A DNA stretch of 64,000 bases from an uncultured Pelagibacteraceae bacterium (GTDB lineage Bacteria > Pseudomonadota > Alphaproteobacteria > Pelagibacterales > Pelagibacteraceae). Both the position numbers and the translations under genes were made by a program. The notes below the pieces were generated by a model. That model worked only from the letters and a program-made list of their open reading frames with translations. It was not told where the DNA came from and searched no databases. Location of the stretch: positions 1 through 64,000 of the forward strand of contig CACENW010000001.1 in NCBI GenBank assembly GCA_902560805.1, read 5' to 3'. Below, one piece after another: positions 54,947-62,864 of this stretch (within the stretch, counting starts at the first letter, position 1; each line of letters opens with the position of its first letter).

Positions 54947-55885
54947 TTAATAAATTTTATTTAAATATTTAATTATCTCTTTGCTTCTAGGATCCTCATC
55001 TGCAAAACATTTTGTTAAAGCAATTCCATGATAGTCGGCTAATAATTTTTTCTTTTTACAATGCGTATCACTTAAATCAAAAAATTTGACGTTTTCAAAC
55101 TCTGTCATAAAACTTAAAGTCTTTCTTGTATCAGCCCAATCTTTATCATGAGTAAACAATATAACCTCACCAATTTGAGACCAATTAGTAAGAGATTTGT
55201 TATAGTTTCTCCAATTTATCCAACCCTGGTCTGGATTTTTTGCTTTTGCAAATTTACCACCAAAACCTACATGAAGAGAAATTACTCCATTTATTAGTTT
55301 AGGATAATTTGATTTTAATTCAAAAGAACTTATCGCACCTGCTGAATGTCCAGATAATGCAATTTTATTGAAACCTTTTTTTTTAAACTCATCAATTTTT
55401 AACTTCATTACTTTTTTTTTTTGATTTCCCTTCTTTTTATCTATTAAAAGAATTCCATTTTTATCTTTGAGATTTAATACGCTATTTACATCCTGATTAT
55501 TTTTATTGTAGGTTTCCCAAAATTTATCTTCTTCATTTTGAGTCCAGCCTTTTACACCAGAACACAATTGATATGTTTTTATAGTTAAATCTTTAATTTT
55601 CGTCCCATCTAATTGGTAAATTGCAGGCGGTATTTTGCTCCATCGTCTATTACAACCATTTAATTTTTGATCACCACCCCACTGACCATGGGTATAAATT
55701 AAAATAATAGTTTTATCTTTGTTAATATTTTCTTCTAATTCATAAGGATTACCTTTGTTGTCAACAAAGGAATTTAATTTTGAAATTTTTTTTAAGTCTT
55801 TTTCAAATCTTTTTTCAGATTTGGTTTTAGCAAAAGCAAAATTATAAAAAAAAAGTAAAAAAATTAATATTAGTTTGATTTTCAT
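54947..55885 (-). CDS. secreted alpha/beta-hydrolase-like protein, copy A
   Basis: A 312-residue exported protein with a signal peptide (residues 1-19, cut after AFA). YTHGQWGG near residue 64 is an oxyanion-type loop and SGHSAG with Ser181 is the nucleophile elbow; DYHGIALT near the C-terminus supplies the likely catalytic His. Four or more cysteines suggest disulfides. It is a tandem paralogue of the next gene, nearly identical in the first half but divergent around the active site (AISSFEL against GWDSLTL). It sits inside the mtnP-mtnA operon with no gap, so expression is tied to MTA salvage. Substrate unknown. Confidence 0.75.
   Translation of the reverse strand: MKIKLILIFLLFFYNFAFAKTKSEKRFEKDLKKISKLNSFVDNKGNPYELEENINKDKTIILIYTHGQWGGDQKLNGCNRRWSKIPPAIYQLDGTKIKDLTIKTYQLCSGVKGWTQNEEDKFWETYNKNNQDVNSVLNLKDKNGILLIDKKKGNQKKKVMKLKIDEFKKKGFNKIALSGHSAGAISSFELKSNYPKLINGVISLHVGFGGKFAKAKNPDQGWINWRNYNKSLTNWSQIGEVILFTHDKDWADTRKTLSFMTEFENVKFFDLSDTHCKKKKLLADYHGIALTKCFADEDPRSKEIIKYLNKIY
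55554..55603. repeat. 50-base block identical to the paralogous hydrolase gene (copy A)
   Basis: Fifty consecutive bases here are identical to 56496-56545 in the neighbouring paralogue, including synonymous positions, inside a region of about 200 bases with few differences. This points to recent gene conversion or a young duplication. Confidence 0.85.
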
Positions 55886-56815
55886 TTAATAAATTTGCTC
55901 TAAATATTTAATTATTTCTTTACTTCTCGGATCGCTTTCGGCAAAACACTTTGTCAAAGTTATTCCATGCCATCCACCAGTTGTTAATTTTTTTTTACAA
56001 TTGGTATCACTAACATCAACAAATATAACATTTTCTGAGTCAGATAAAAATTTTAATGTTTTAGAATTTTCATATTTATCTTTTATATGACTAAAAACTA
56101 AAACATTTTCTAATTGTTCTAATTTAATTAATGATATTTTATAGTTTCTCCAATTTATCCAACCTAGATGTGGATTTTTTGAATTTGCGAATTTACTTGA
56201 TTGTGCGGGATGAAAAGCTATTACACCTTTAATATCATTTGGGAAATTTGATTTTAAGGTAAGCGAGTCCCATCCACCCGCAGAGTGTCCTGATAAAACT
56301 ATATTTTTAAATCCATTATTTTTGAATTCATCTATCTTAACTTTCATAACATTATTTCTTCTTTTTGGCCCCTTCCATTTATCAACTAACAAAATACCAT
56401 TTTTATCTTTAAGATTTAATACACTGTTTACGTCTTGATTATTTTTATCATAAATTTCCCAAAATTTATCCTCTTCACTTTGAGTCCAGCCTCTTACACC
56501 AGAACACAATTGATATGTTTTTATAGTTAAATCTTTAATTTTCGTTCCATCTAATTGATAAATTGCAGGTGGTATTTTTCCCCAAATATTCTTGCATCCA
56601 TTTACTTTTTGTTCGCCTCCCCAGGCGCCATGTGTGTAAATCAAAATTAAAGTTTTATCTTTATCAATGCTATTATTTATTTGATAATATTCACCTTTAT
56701 TGTTTACAAATGAATTTAACTTAGAAATTTTTTTTAAATCCTTTTCAAATCTTTTATCAGCAAATGAATTTGTATTAATTAATAAAAAAAATATTAAAAT
56801 TAATATTTGTTTCAT
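55886..56815 (-). CDS. secreted alpha/beta-hydrolase-like protein, copy B
   Basis: A 309-residue paralogue of the preceding protein, also exported (signal peptide residues 1-19, cut after SFA). YTHGAWGGEQ near residue 60, nucleophile Ser178 in SGHSAG, and GWHGITLT near the C-terminus give the same Ser/His arrangement; the acid is probably an aspartate in the SDTNCKKK region or earlier. It overlaps mtnP by 4 bases and abuts copy A. The divergence of both copies around the active site suggests different substrates or acceptors. No specific family is recognised. Confidence 0.75.
   Translation of the reverse strand: MKQILILIFFLLINTNSFADKRFEKDLKKISKLNSFVNNKGEYYQINNSIDKDKTLILIYTHGAWGGEQKVNGCKNIWGKIPPAIYQLDGTKIKDLTIKTYQLCSGVRGWTQSEEDKFWEIYDKNNQDVNSVLNLKDKNGILLVDKWKGPKRRNNVMKVKIDEFKNNGFKNIVLSGHSAGGWDSLTLKSNFPNDIKGVIAFHPAQSSKFANSKNPHLGWINWRNYKISLIKLEQLENVLVFSHIKDKYENSKTLKFLSDSENVIFVDVSDTNCKKKLTTGGWHGITLTKCFAESDPRSKEIIKYLEQIY
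56496..56545. repeat. 50-base block identical to the paralogous hydrolase gene (copy B)
   Basis: Second copy of the identical 50-base block described at 55554-55603, offset by 942 bases in the same orientation. Confidence 0.85.
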
Positions 56816-57684
56816 TTTTTAAGAACTCTGCCAGCAACAGTTTTTAACTTATCTTTAGTTTTTTTTGTTCTTTTTTCTGGTGCTGTTATTATCGCTACAT
56901 CTAAGCAATTGTTAGTTGGATCATTTGGATCTATATGGCCCTCAAAATTATCAATTAAATTTTTGATCATTACTTTTGCTTTTTCAGCATTTCCTAATAA
57001 AACTTTTATTACTTGTTGGACATCAACGTTTTCATGATCTGGGTGCCAACAATCAAAATCTGTTACCATTGAAACTGATGCATATCTAATTTCAGCTTCT
57101 CTTGCGAGTTTTGCTTCAGGCATGTTAGTCATTCCAATAACATCTGCTTTCCAAGATCTATATAAATTAGATTCTGCTAATGTTGAAAATTGAGGGCCTT
57201 CCATAACAACATAAGTTCCATTTCTTTGATATTCTATGTTGGATTTTTTGATAGCATCTTCGCATGCATTCATTAATCCATTTGATGTGGGATGTGCCAT
57301 TGACACATGGGCAACAATTTCATCATCAAAAAAAGTTTTTGATCGTGCAAAAGTTCTATCAATAAATTGATCAACAATAACAAACTTTCCAGGCGGCAAA
57401 TCTTCTTTTAAGGATCCTACAGCTGAAACTGAAACAATGTCTGTAACACCTAATTGTTTTAATGCATCAATATTCGCTCTAAAATTTATATTTGATGGAG
57501 AAACAAAATGTCCTCTTCCATGTCTTGGTAAAAAAAAAACTTCTTTATTGTTATAATTAGTTTTTAAAATTTGATCAGATGGTTTGCCCCAAGGGGTATT
57601 AACTTCTAACAATTTTCTGTTAGTAAATTCCTCAACATCATAAAGTCCGCTTCCACCAATAATTGCTAATTTATTTGTTGTCAT
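56812..57684 (-). CDS. mtnP: S-methyl-5'-thioadenosine phosphorylase
   Basis: Phosphorolysis of MTA (and probably 5'-deoxyadenosine) to adenine and the sugar 1-phosphate. It is a trimeric PNP/MTAP-family protein: GGSGLYD near the N-terminus, LPRHGRGHFVSPSNINFRAN near residue 52, MEGPQFSTLAES and NMPEAKLAREAEI, and VTDFDCWH near residue 222, the segment that separates MTAP from inosine/guanosine phosphorylases. The length of 290 residues is normal. It is the first gene of the six-gene minus-strand block ending in speD-speE, and is divergent from apt with only 33 bases between starts. Confidence 0.94.
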   Translation of the reverse strand: MTTNKLAIIGGSGLYDVEEFTNRKLLEVNTPWGKPSDQILKTNYNNKEVFFLPRHGRGHFVSPSNINFRANIDALKQLGVTDIVSVSAVGSLKEDLPPGKFVIVDQFIDRTFARSKTFFDDEIVAHVSMAHPTSNGLMNACEDAIKKSNIEYQRNGTYVVMEGPQFSTLAESNLYRSWKADVIGMTNMPEAKLAREAEIRYASVSMVTDFDCWHPDHENVDVQQVIKVLLGNAEKAKVMIKNLIDNFEGHIDPNDPTNNCLDVAIITAPEKRTKKTKDKLKTVAGRVLKK

Positions 57685-57717
57685 AATTTAAAATATATTT
57701 ATTTATAATTAAGTATT

Positions 57718-58245
57718 ATGAATTTAAAAGATCATATTAGATCAATTCCTGATTATCCAAAAAAAGGTATTTTATTTAGAGATATAACTACTCTAATTAA
57801 GAACGAAAAAGCTTTTGCTGAAACGATCAATCAAATTATTGAAAGATCCAAAAAATATAAAGTTGATAAAATTGCTGCAATAGAATCAAGAGGTTTTGTG
57901 TTTGCTTCTGCAGTATCTTATATCCTTAAAAAACCTTTTATAATGTTGAGAAAAAAAAATAAATTACCAGCTGAAGTACATTCTGTAGATTTTGAATTAG
58001 AGTATGGAACAGCTACAATCGAGGTTCATAAAGATTCTATTTTAAAAGATGAGTCTGTTTTAATTATTGATGATCTTATTGCAACTGGGGGAACAGCAGA
58101 AGCTGCTGCAAAATTAGTGGAAATGTGTGAAGCTAAAGTTGCAGCGTTTGTTTTTGTGATTAACTTATTTGATTTAGGTGGTTCTGATAATTTAGTTAAG
58201 AATAATTACAAAGTTGAAAATTTAATTGATTTTCCAGGACATTAA
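57718..58245 (+). CDS. apt: adenine phosphoribosyltransferase
   Basis: Recycles adenine to AMP with PRPP. The PRPP-binding motif is VLIIDDLIATGGTAEAA near residue 116, and IPDYPKKGILFRDITTLI near residue 10 and AIESRGFVFASAV near residue 60 are typical of Apt. The length of 175 residues is normal. It is divergent from mtnP, whose product adenine is its substrate. The fragment after its stop codon resembles a decayed tRNA-Met. Confidence 0.95.
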   Translation: MNLKDHIRSIPDYPKKGILFRDITTLIKNEKAFAETINQIIERSKKYKVDKIAAIESRGFVFASAVSYILKKPFIMLRKKNKLPAEVHSVDFELEYGTATIEVHKDSILKDESVLIIDDLIATGGTAEAAAKLVEMCEAKVAAFVFVINLFDLGGSDNLVKNNYKVENLIDFPGH

Positions 58246-58267
58246 TTAATATCAAGAAGCGGCACCA

Positions 58268-58293
58268 AACCACTGACTTCAGGCTTATGTGTC
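58268..58293 (-). pseudogene. decayed tRNA-Met fragment / possible relic attachment site
   Basis: These 26 bases match 59946-59971 inside the intact tRNA-Met gene at 23 positions, in the same orientation. They cover the anticodon loop, 3' anticodon stem, variable loop and T stem. Flanking bases match only weakly and the acceptor end is lost. It is either the far-end copy of an integration site or a worn duplicate tRNA gene. Confidence 0.7.
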
Positions 58294-58423
58294 TATGGCC
58301 ATGAACTCTACTCTACTCACTTAGAATATTTACTCTGTAAATGCTCTCTTTATTTTTTAATGGTATTGAATGAAATTAATATCAGAAACACAGTGTATCT
58401 AAATATTTATCTTAAAAATAAAA

Positions 58424-59869
58424 TTAATTAAAATCTATATATGCAATTGATGCTGTATCTTCTAAAAACATAAATAATTTTTTATCTTTTAATTTGATAT
58501 CTCTTATTCTTTCGCCTACATGTATTGGTATTATATTTTGTATTTCTTTTTTATCACTAAGATTAAATGTGTATAAAGTTTTTTCTTTTAAGGAGGATAC
58601 AACATAAAAATTATAATCAATTTTGGTAATTTCAGAGATTCCAATTGAAGGAGTAAAATATTTTATTGGCTCAACAAATCCATATTCTGAATGTGATTTG
58701 TAAAGAGGATATTTCTTTTCGTGCGACGGATGATAATGAACTCCATAAGATGCTAATGGCCACCCATAATTAGGAATAACATTACTTTCTAATTTATCTA
58801 AATAAATTATATTTATTTCATCACCTCCTTTGGGTCCATGTTCGGTCTCTAAAATAAATTGATTTTGTTTATCAAAATATAAACCTTGTTGATTTCTGTG
58901 TCCCATAGAAATAATTTTGTATGAAGAGTTGTTGATATTAATTTTAATTATTTTTCCATTTATGCTTTCTTTTTCTTGAGCTAAATATCTACTTCTGTAC
59001 TCTCCAACAGTTAACAAAATATTGTTGTCATCTAAACCAACTATTCTACCACCAGATTGAGCCGCATTAAATTGTCTATCAATATTATTAATAGGATGAA
59101 CACAATTATTTGATGAAAATAGTTTTTCAAAATTTAATTTTTCATAATTAATTTCTGAAATCAATATGCTTGTGTTCCAACAGTTGTTTTCAATTTCCTC
59201 TGTAAATGAAATATAAATTTTATTATTATGAATTGTTAAATCTTTAAAAGAAAGTTGAGGATATTTATCATAACTTTTTTTAAATTGATTTAATGACAAG
59301 TAATCATTTAAATTATTATTAATTTGTATGAATTTCATATTGTCATCTAAAGTTTTGGTATAACCAAGTAGCCCTCTAGCTGACAAAACAAACAAATTAT
59401 TTCCATGAAAATCTATATATCCACTTCCTGGAAATTTATTAGCTATGCCAGAATAAAATCCTTTTAAAAAATAAAATTTTTTAAGGATAATATTGTTGGA
59501 TAATTCAAAACCTTCTTTTTTATAATATGTAATATTTTCTCCACTTTGCTTAAATAACAATTCATCTTCAAAATTAGGGTAATCATCTTTTAAAACATCT
59601 ATTGTTAAATCTTTCTCAAAAAGAAATCTTTTTTGTTCCTCTATTTTCTTTTTTTGTGTTTTAAATTGGTTGTCTTGTAAATTGATTTGCTCTTTTAACT
59701 TATCGATTGTCCTAAAAGGAAAAATAAATTTTTTAATAAATTCTTTTTTATCTTGATGAATATCTTTGGTAAAATTTTTTAGTTTTTCACTTTTATAAAC
59801 GTAATCTGCAAAAAAATAAGTGCAAATTAGAAATACAAAAACAATAATAAGATTAATTTTTTTTTTCAC
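58424..59869 (-). CDS. membrane-anchored GSDH-type (PQQ-dependent sugar dehydrogenase-like) beta-propeller protein
   Basis: A 481-residue protein with one N-terminal membrane helix (residues 5-25), a charged and partly coiled-coil spacer to about residue 100, then a glucose/sorbosone dehydrogenase-type six-bladed propeller. GHRNQQGLYFD near residue 314, LETEHGPKGGDEIN near residue 331 and NYGWP are the usual PQQ/calcium-site signatures. Related proteins oxidise sugars in the periplasm; whether PQQ is made in this organism is unknown. It is alone between tRNA-Met and the decayed tRNA copy, transcribed as the tRNA is, and may be island cargo. Confidence 0.78.
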   Translation of the reverse strand: MKKKINLIIVFVFLICTYFFADYVYKSEKLKNFTKDIHQDKKEFIKKFIFPFRTIDKLKEQINLQDNQFKTQKKKIEEQKRFLFEKDLTIDVLKDDYPNFEDELLFKQSGENITYYKKEGFELSNNIILKKFYFLKGFYSGIANKFPGSGYIDFHGNNLFVLSARGLLGYTKTLDDNMKFIQINNNLNDYLSLNQFKKSYDKYPQLSFKDLTIHNNKIYISFTEEIENNCWNTSILISEINYEKLNFEKLFSSNNCVHPINNIDRQFNAAQSGGRIVGLDDNNILLTVGEYRSRYLAQEKESINGKIIKININNSSYKIISMGHRNQQGLYFDKQNQFILETEHGPKGGDEINIIYLDKLESNVIPNYGWPLASYGVHYHPSHEKKYPLYKSHSEYGFVEPIKYFTPSIGISEITKIDYNFYVVSSLKEKTLYTFNLSDKKEIQNIIPIHVGERIRDIKLKDKKLFMFLEDTASIAYIDFN

Positions 59870-59924
59870 AGTCCTGAATTACCAAATTAAAAATTATCTG
59901 TCTAATTATATCGATCGTCTAGAA

Positions 59925-60001
59925 TGGTAGCGGGAAGTGGGATCGAACCACTGACCTCGGGCTTATGAGTCCCGCGCTCTAACCAACTGAGCTACCCCGC
60001 C
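59925..60001 (-). tRNA. tRNA-Met (CAT), elongator type
   Basis: A complete 77-base cloverleaf on the minus strand with encoded CCA. The acceptor stem is GGCGGGG with TCCCGCT (terminal G-T pairs), the D arm is GCTC/GAGC, the anticodon loop CTCATAA has anticodon CAT, and the T arm is AGTGG/CCACT with loop TTCGATC. Overall it matches alphaproteobacterial elongator tRNA-Met. The last anticodon stem pair is an A31-G39 mismatch; the decayed copy at 58268-58293 also carries the G. Confidence 0.95.
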
Positions 60002-60059
60002 ATAAAAAAATTTATTTTTATTATAAATCAATAATTTTTCAATACACTTTTAGTCTATA

Positions 60060-60269
60060 CTAAATCAATAGATAAGCTATTAATCCACCTACCACTGATA
60101 AGAAAATAGCAGCTTTAATCAATTTTTTTTTGATAGATTTCTTTTTATCTAATCGAACTCTATTAAGTAAAATATTTATATTGGTAGTTTTATATGGATT
60201 TAAATATAAATCTTTTCCCGGCTTTTGATCATTTTTATACGAACTAGAACTTCGATCTTTATTTTTCAC
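60060..60269 (-). CDS. small single-helix membrane protein
   Basis: A 69-residue open frame with a polar, Lys/Ser/Asn-rich N-terminal part (residues 1-48) and one hydrophobic helix at the C-terminus (about residues 50-68), as in a tail-anchored protein. It lies between tRNA-Met and the dimethylglycine dehydrogenase-like gene with its own 42-base leader. No family is recognised; coding status rests on composition and the clear helix. Confidence 0.5.
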   Translation of the reverse strand: MKNKDRSSSSYKNDQKPGKDLYLNPYKTTNINILLNRVRLDKKKSIKKKLIKAAIFLSVVGGLIAYLLI

Positions 60270-60311
60270 AATTATATTTAAACAGGTGTTTAATATTAAT
60301 GCAAACTTAAA

Positions 60312-62762
60312 CTAATTGCTTTTAAAATTAGTTTGTTTCAATGGTTTAAAGATAATTTCAGCTGGATATTTAATTTTTTCAATTTCTATTGAAATATTCC
60401 CATTTAAAAGTTCGTCATCTGAAAAGTCATTATTTATATAACCAAATGCAAGATTTTTTTTAAAATTAAAAGAGTAATTACCCGATGTTGTTCTTCCAAA
60501 AATCATATTATCTTTATAAATTGGCTCATCATGAAGTAGAAGAGGTTTTCCTGGTTCGTTGTTTTTAAGAATAAACATAGCAAACTTTCTATCAATTTTT
60601 TTATCTTTTATTTTTTCCAGCGCTTCTCTTCCAATAAAATCAAAATCTTTCTTGTAACTAATAGTGAAATCAAGGCCTGCTTGGTATTGATTTTCTTCTG
60701 GTGAAATATCATGGCCCCAATGTAAAAAACCACTTTCCATTCTCATTGTATCTAATGCATGCATTCCACAATTAGATAAATTATATTTTTTTCCTTTTTC
60801 TATTATTTTTTGATAAATATATTTTGAGTCGGAAGTTTTAACATAAAGTTCGTACCCTAATTCACCGACATAAGATAATCTTTGAGTCCATATTTTAGTG
60901 CTGTCAATTTCTATGTATTTTGAATTCGCAAATTTTAAATTTTCATTACTAAAATCATCTGAACTTAAATCTTGCATTAATATTCTACTCTTTGGACCAA
61001 ATATTCCAAACACACAATAATCATCTGTAATATCAATTAACTCCACACCTTTGGATAAATGTTTTTTAATATGAAATTTATCTCTTTCTCTTGTTGCTGC
61101 AGAACTAATAATTCTAAAATGATTTTGTTCAATACAAACTACTGTGAGATCAGTTTCTATTCCTCCATCTTTATTAAGCATATGAGTATAAGTACACTTT
61201 CCTGGTTCTTGCTTTATATTTGACGTACAAATTCTCTGAAGATCTTGATGAGCTTTCTCAGATTTAATTTCGAATTTAGAAAATGGAGACAAATCATATA
61301 GTCCAACATTTGTTATAGTGTTGTTGGTTTCGTATTCAACTGATGGATACCAGTTTTGGTAATTATAACTATATTCATACTCAGCTTTTTCACCATCAAG
61401 AGCAAACCACATTGGTCTTTCGTATCCAGCTGAAACTCCAAAACATGCACCAAAACTTCTTAGTTCATCGTGGTATGGTAATTTTTTTACATTTCTCGAA
61501 GTTTTGTGTTGTTTGTAAGGCCAGTGCATACCGTATAAATCTCCAAGAGACTCTGTGATACGATCTTTAATAAAACCTAAATCTGAATGAAACTTTTGAA
61601 ATCTTTTTATATCATAATTAAAAATGTCTTCGTTAATATGACCAGTCATTAACCATTCAGCTGTAAACTTTCCAACACCACCCCCACTTCCAATACCAAT
61701 ACTATTCAAACCACAACTAACAAATAAATTTTTAACATCAGGAACTTCACCTAATAAAGAATTTGTATCAGGTGTAAAAGATTCTGGTCCTGAAAAAAAC
61801 TTTCTAATTCCAGCTTGTTCTAAAACTGGAAATCGTTTTATAGATTTTTCTAAATAAGGTTCAAAATGATCAAAATTTTCAGGAAATTCTCCAAATGAAA
61901 AATCTTCTGGAACATAATTAGTTTTATTAAATGCTGGAATTGATTTTCCCTCAAATATTCCAATTAAAAGTTTTCCAGCATCTTCTTTAATATAAGTGCT
62001 GCTGTCAAAATCTCTTATAACAGGTAATGTCGGTGAAAGATTTTCAATTGGTTCTGTAATTACATAAAAATGTTCAGCTGGATACAAAGGAATACTTACT
62101 CCTATTTTTTGTCCTATTTGTCTAGACCACATACCTGTTGCAAGAACAACATATTCACATTCAATATTTTGTCCATTAACTCTGACACCACTAACTCTTC
62201 CATTTTTAGTTAAAATCGTTTCAACAGGTGATTGCTCAAATATTTTTGCCCCACCCAATCTAGCACCTTTTGCCAACATATAGGTAACACCGCTTGGATC
62301 GGCTGCACCATCACCTGGCATTAGCACTCCACCTTTTAAATCTTCTGTATACATAATTGGATAATTTTTCTTTATTTGATCTTTGTCCAAAATCTTAATA
62401 TCCACATCATATAATTGTGCAGTAGTTGCTTGTCTTTGTAGCTCTTGCCATCTAGCATCTGTTTGAGCAATAGATAATGCTCCATTAATTCTTAAACCTG
62501 CAGAATGATCAACTTCTTTTTCTAATTTTTTGTAAAGATCTAAAGTATATTTTCTAATTTTTGTAACTGCAGCTGTTGGTCCCAGCTGACTAACTAATCC
62601 TGCTGCATGCCAAGTTGTACCTGACGTTAATTGATCTCTTTCTAAAAGAACAATATCTTTCCAACCAAATTTTGTTAAGTGATATGCAACAGAACAGCCG
62701 ATTACACCACCACCTATTACCACTACTTTTGTTGACCCAGGAATATTTAAATAATTTGTCAT
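60312..62762 (-). CDS. dimethylglycine/sarcosine dehydrogenase-like FAD + GcvT fusion protein
   Basis: An 816-residue two-part enzyme. Residues 1-430 are a DAO-type flavoprotein with VVVIGGGVIGCSVAYHL at the FAD site and TSGTTWHAAGL, where His52 aligns with the covalent FAD histidine of dimethylglycine dehydrogenase. Residues about 440-815 are an aminomethyltransferase (GcvT)-like domain that binds tetrahydrofolate and captures formaldehyde as methylene-THF. It fits the glycine betaine to glycine demethylation route of SAR11. An AGAGGTG site lies about 7-14 bases before the ATG. Dimethylglycine against sarcosine specificity cannot be decided here. Confidence 0.9.
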   Translation of the reverse strand: MTNYLNIPGSTKVVVIGGGVIGCSVAYHLTKFGWKDIVLLERDQLTSGTTWHAAGLVSQLGPTAAVTKIRKYTLDLYKKLEKEVDHSAGLRINGALSIAQTDARWQELQRQATTAQLYDVDIKILDKDQIKKNYPIMYTEDLKGGVLMPGDGAADPSGVTYMLAKGARLGGAKIFEQSPVETILTKNGRVSGVRVNGQNIECEYVVLATGMWSRQIGQKIGVSIPLYPAEHFYVITEPIENLSPTLPVIRDFDSSTYIKEDAGKLLIGIFEGKSIPAFNKTNYVPEDFSFGEFPENFDHFEPYLEKSIKRFPVLEQAGIRKFFSGPESFTPDTNSLLGEVPDVKNLFVSCGLNSIGIGSGGGVGKFTAEWLMTGHINEDIFNYDIKRFQKFHSDLGFIKDRITESLGDLYGMHWPYKQHKTSRNVKKLPYHDELRSFGACFGVSAGYERPMWFALDGEKAEYEYSYNYQNWYPSVEYETNNTITNVGLYDLSPFSKFEIKSEKAHQDLQRICTSNIKQEPGKCTYTHMLNKDGGIETDLTVVCIEQNHFRIISSAATRERDKFHIKKHLSKGVELIDITDDYCVFGIFGPKSRILMQDLSSDDFSNENLKFANSKYIEIDSTKIWTQRLSYVGELGYELYVKTSDSKYIYQKIIEKGKKYNLSNCGMHALDTMRMESGFLHWGHDISPEENQYQAGLDFTISYKKDFDFIGREALEKIKDKKIDRKFAMFILKNNEPGKPLLLHDEPIYKDNMIFGRTTSGNYSFNFKKNLAFGYINNDFSDDELLNGNISIEIEKIKYPAEIIFKPLKQTNFKSN

Positions 62763-62864
62763 TTTGTTTCACCTCTAACATACTAGTTCATGTAAACAAT
62801 TGTTAATAAACTACTAATCTGATTTTTATATTTTTTTCAAAAGAATTGATATAAATTACAACAA

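Noticed and set aside
58295..58423. Remainder of the gap after the decayed tRNA fragment, checked for an integrase remnant or second tRNA arm
   Set aside because: Weak resemblance to the tRNA 5' half at about 58301-58316 is not convincing, and no coding remnant was found.
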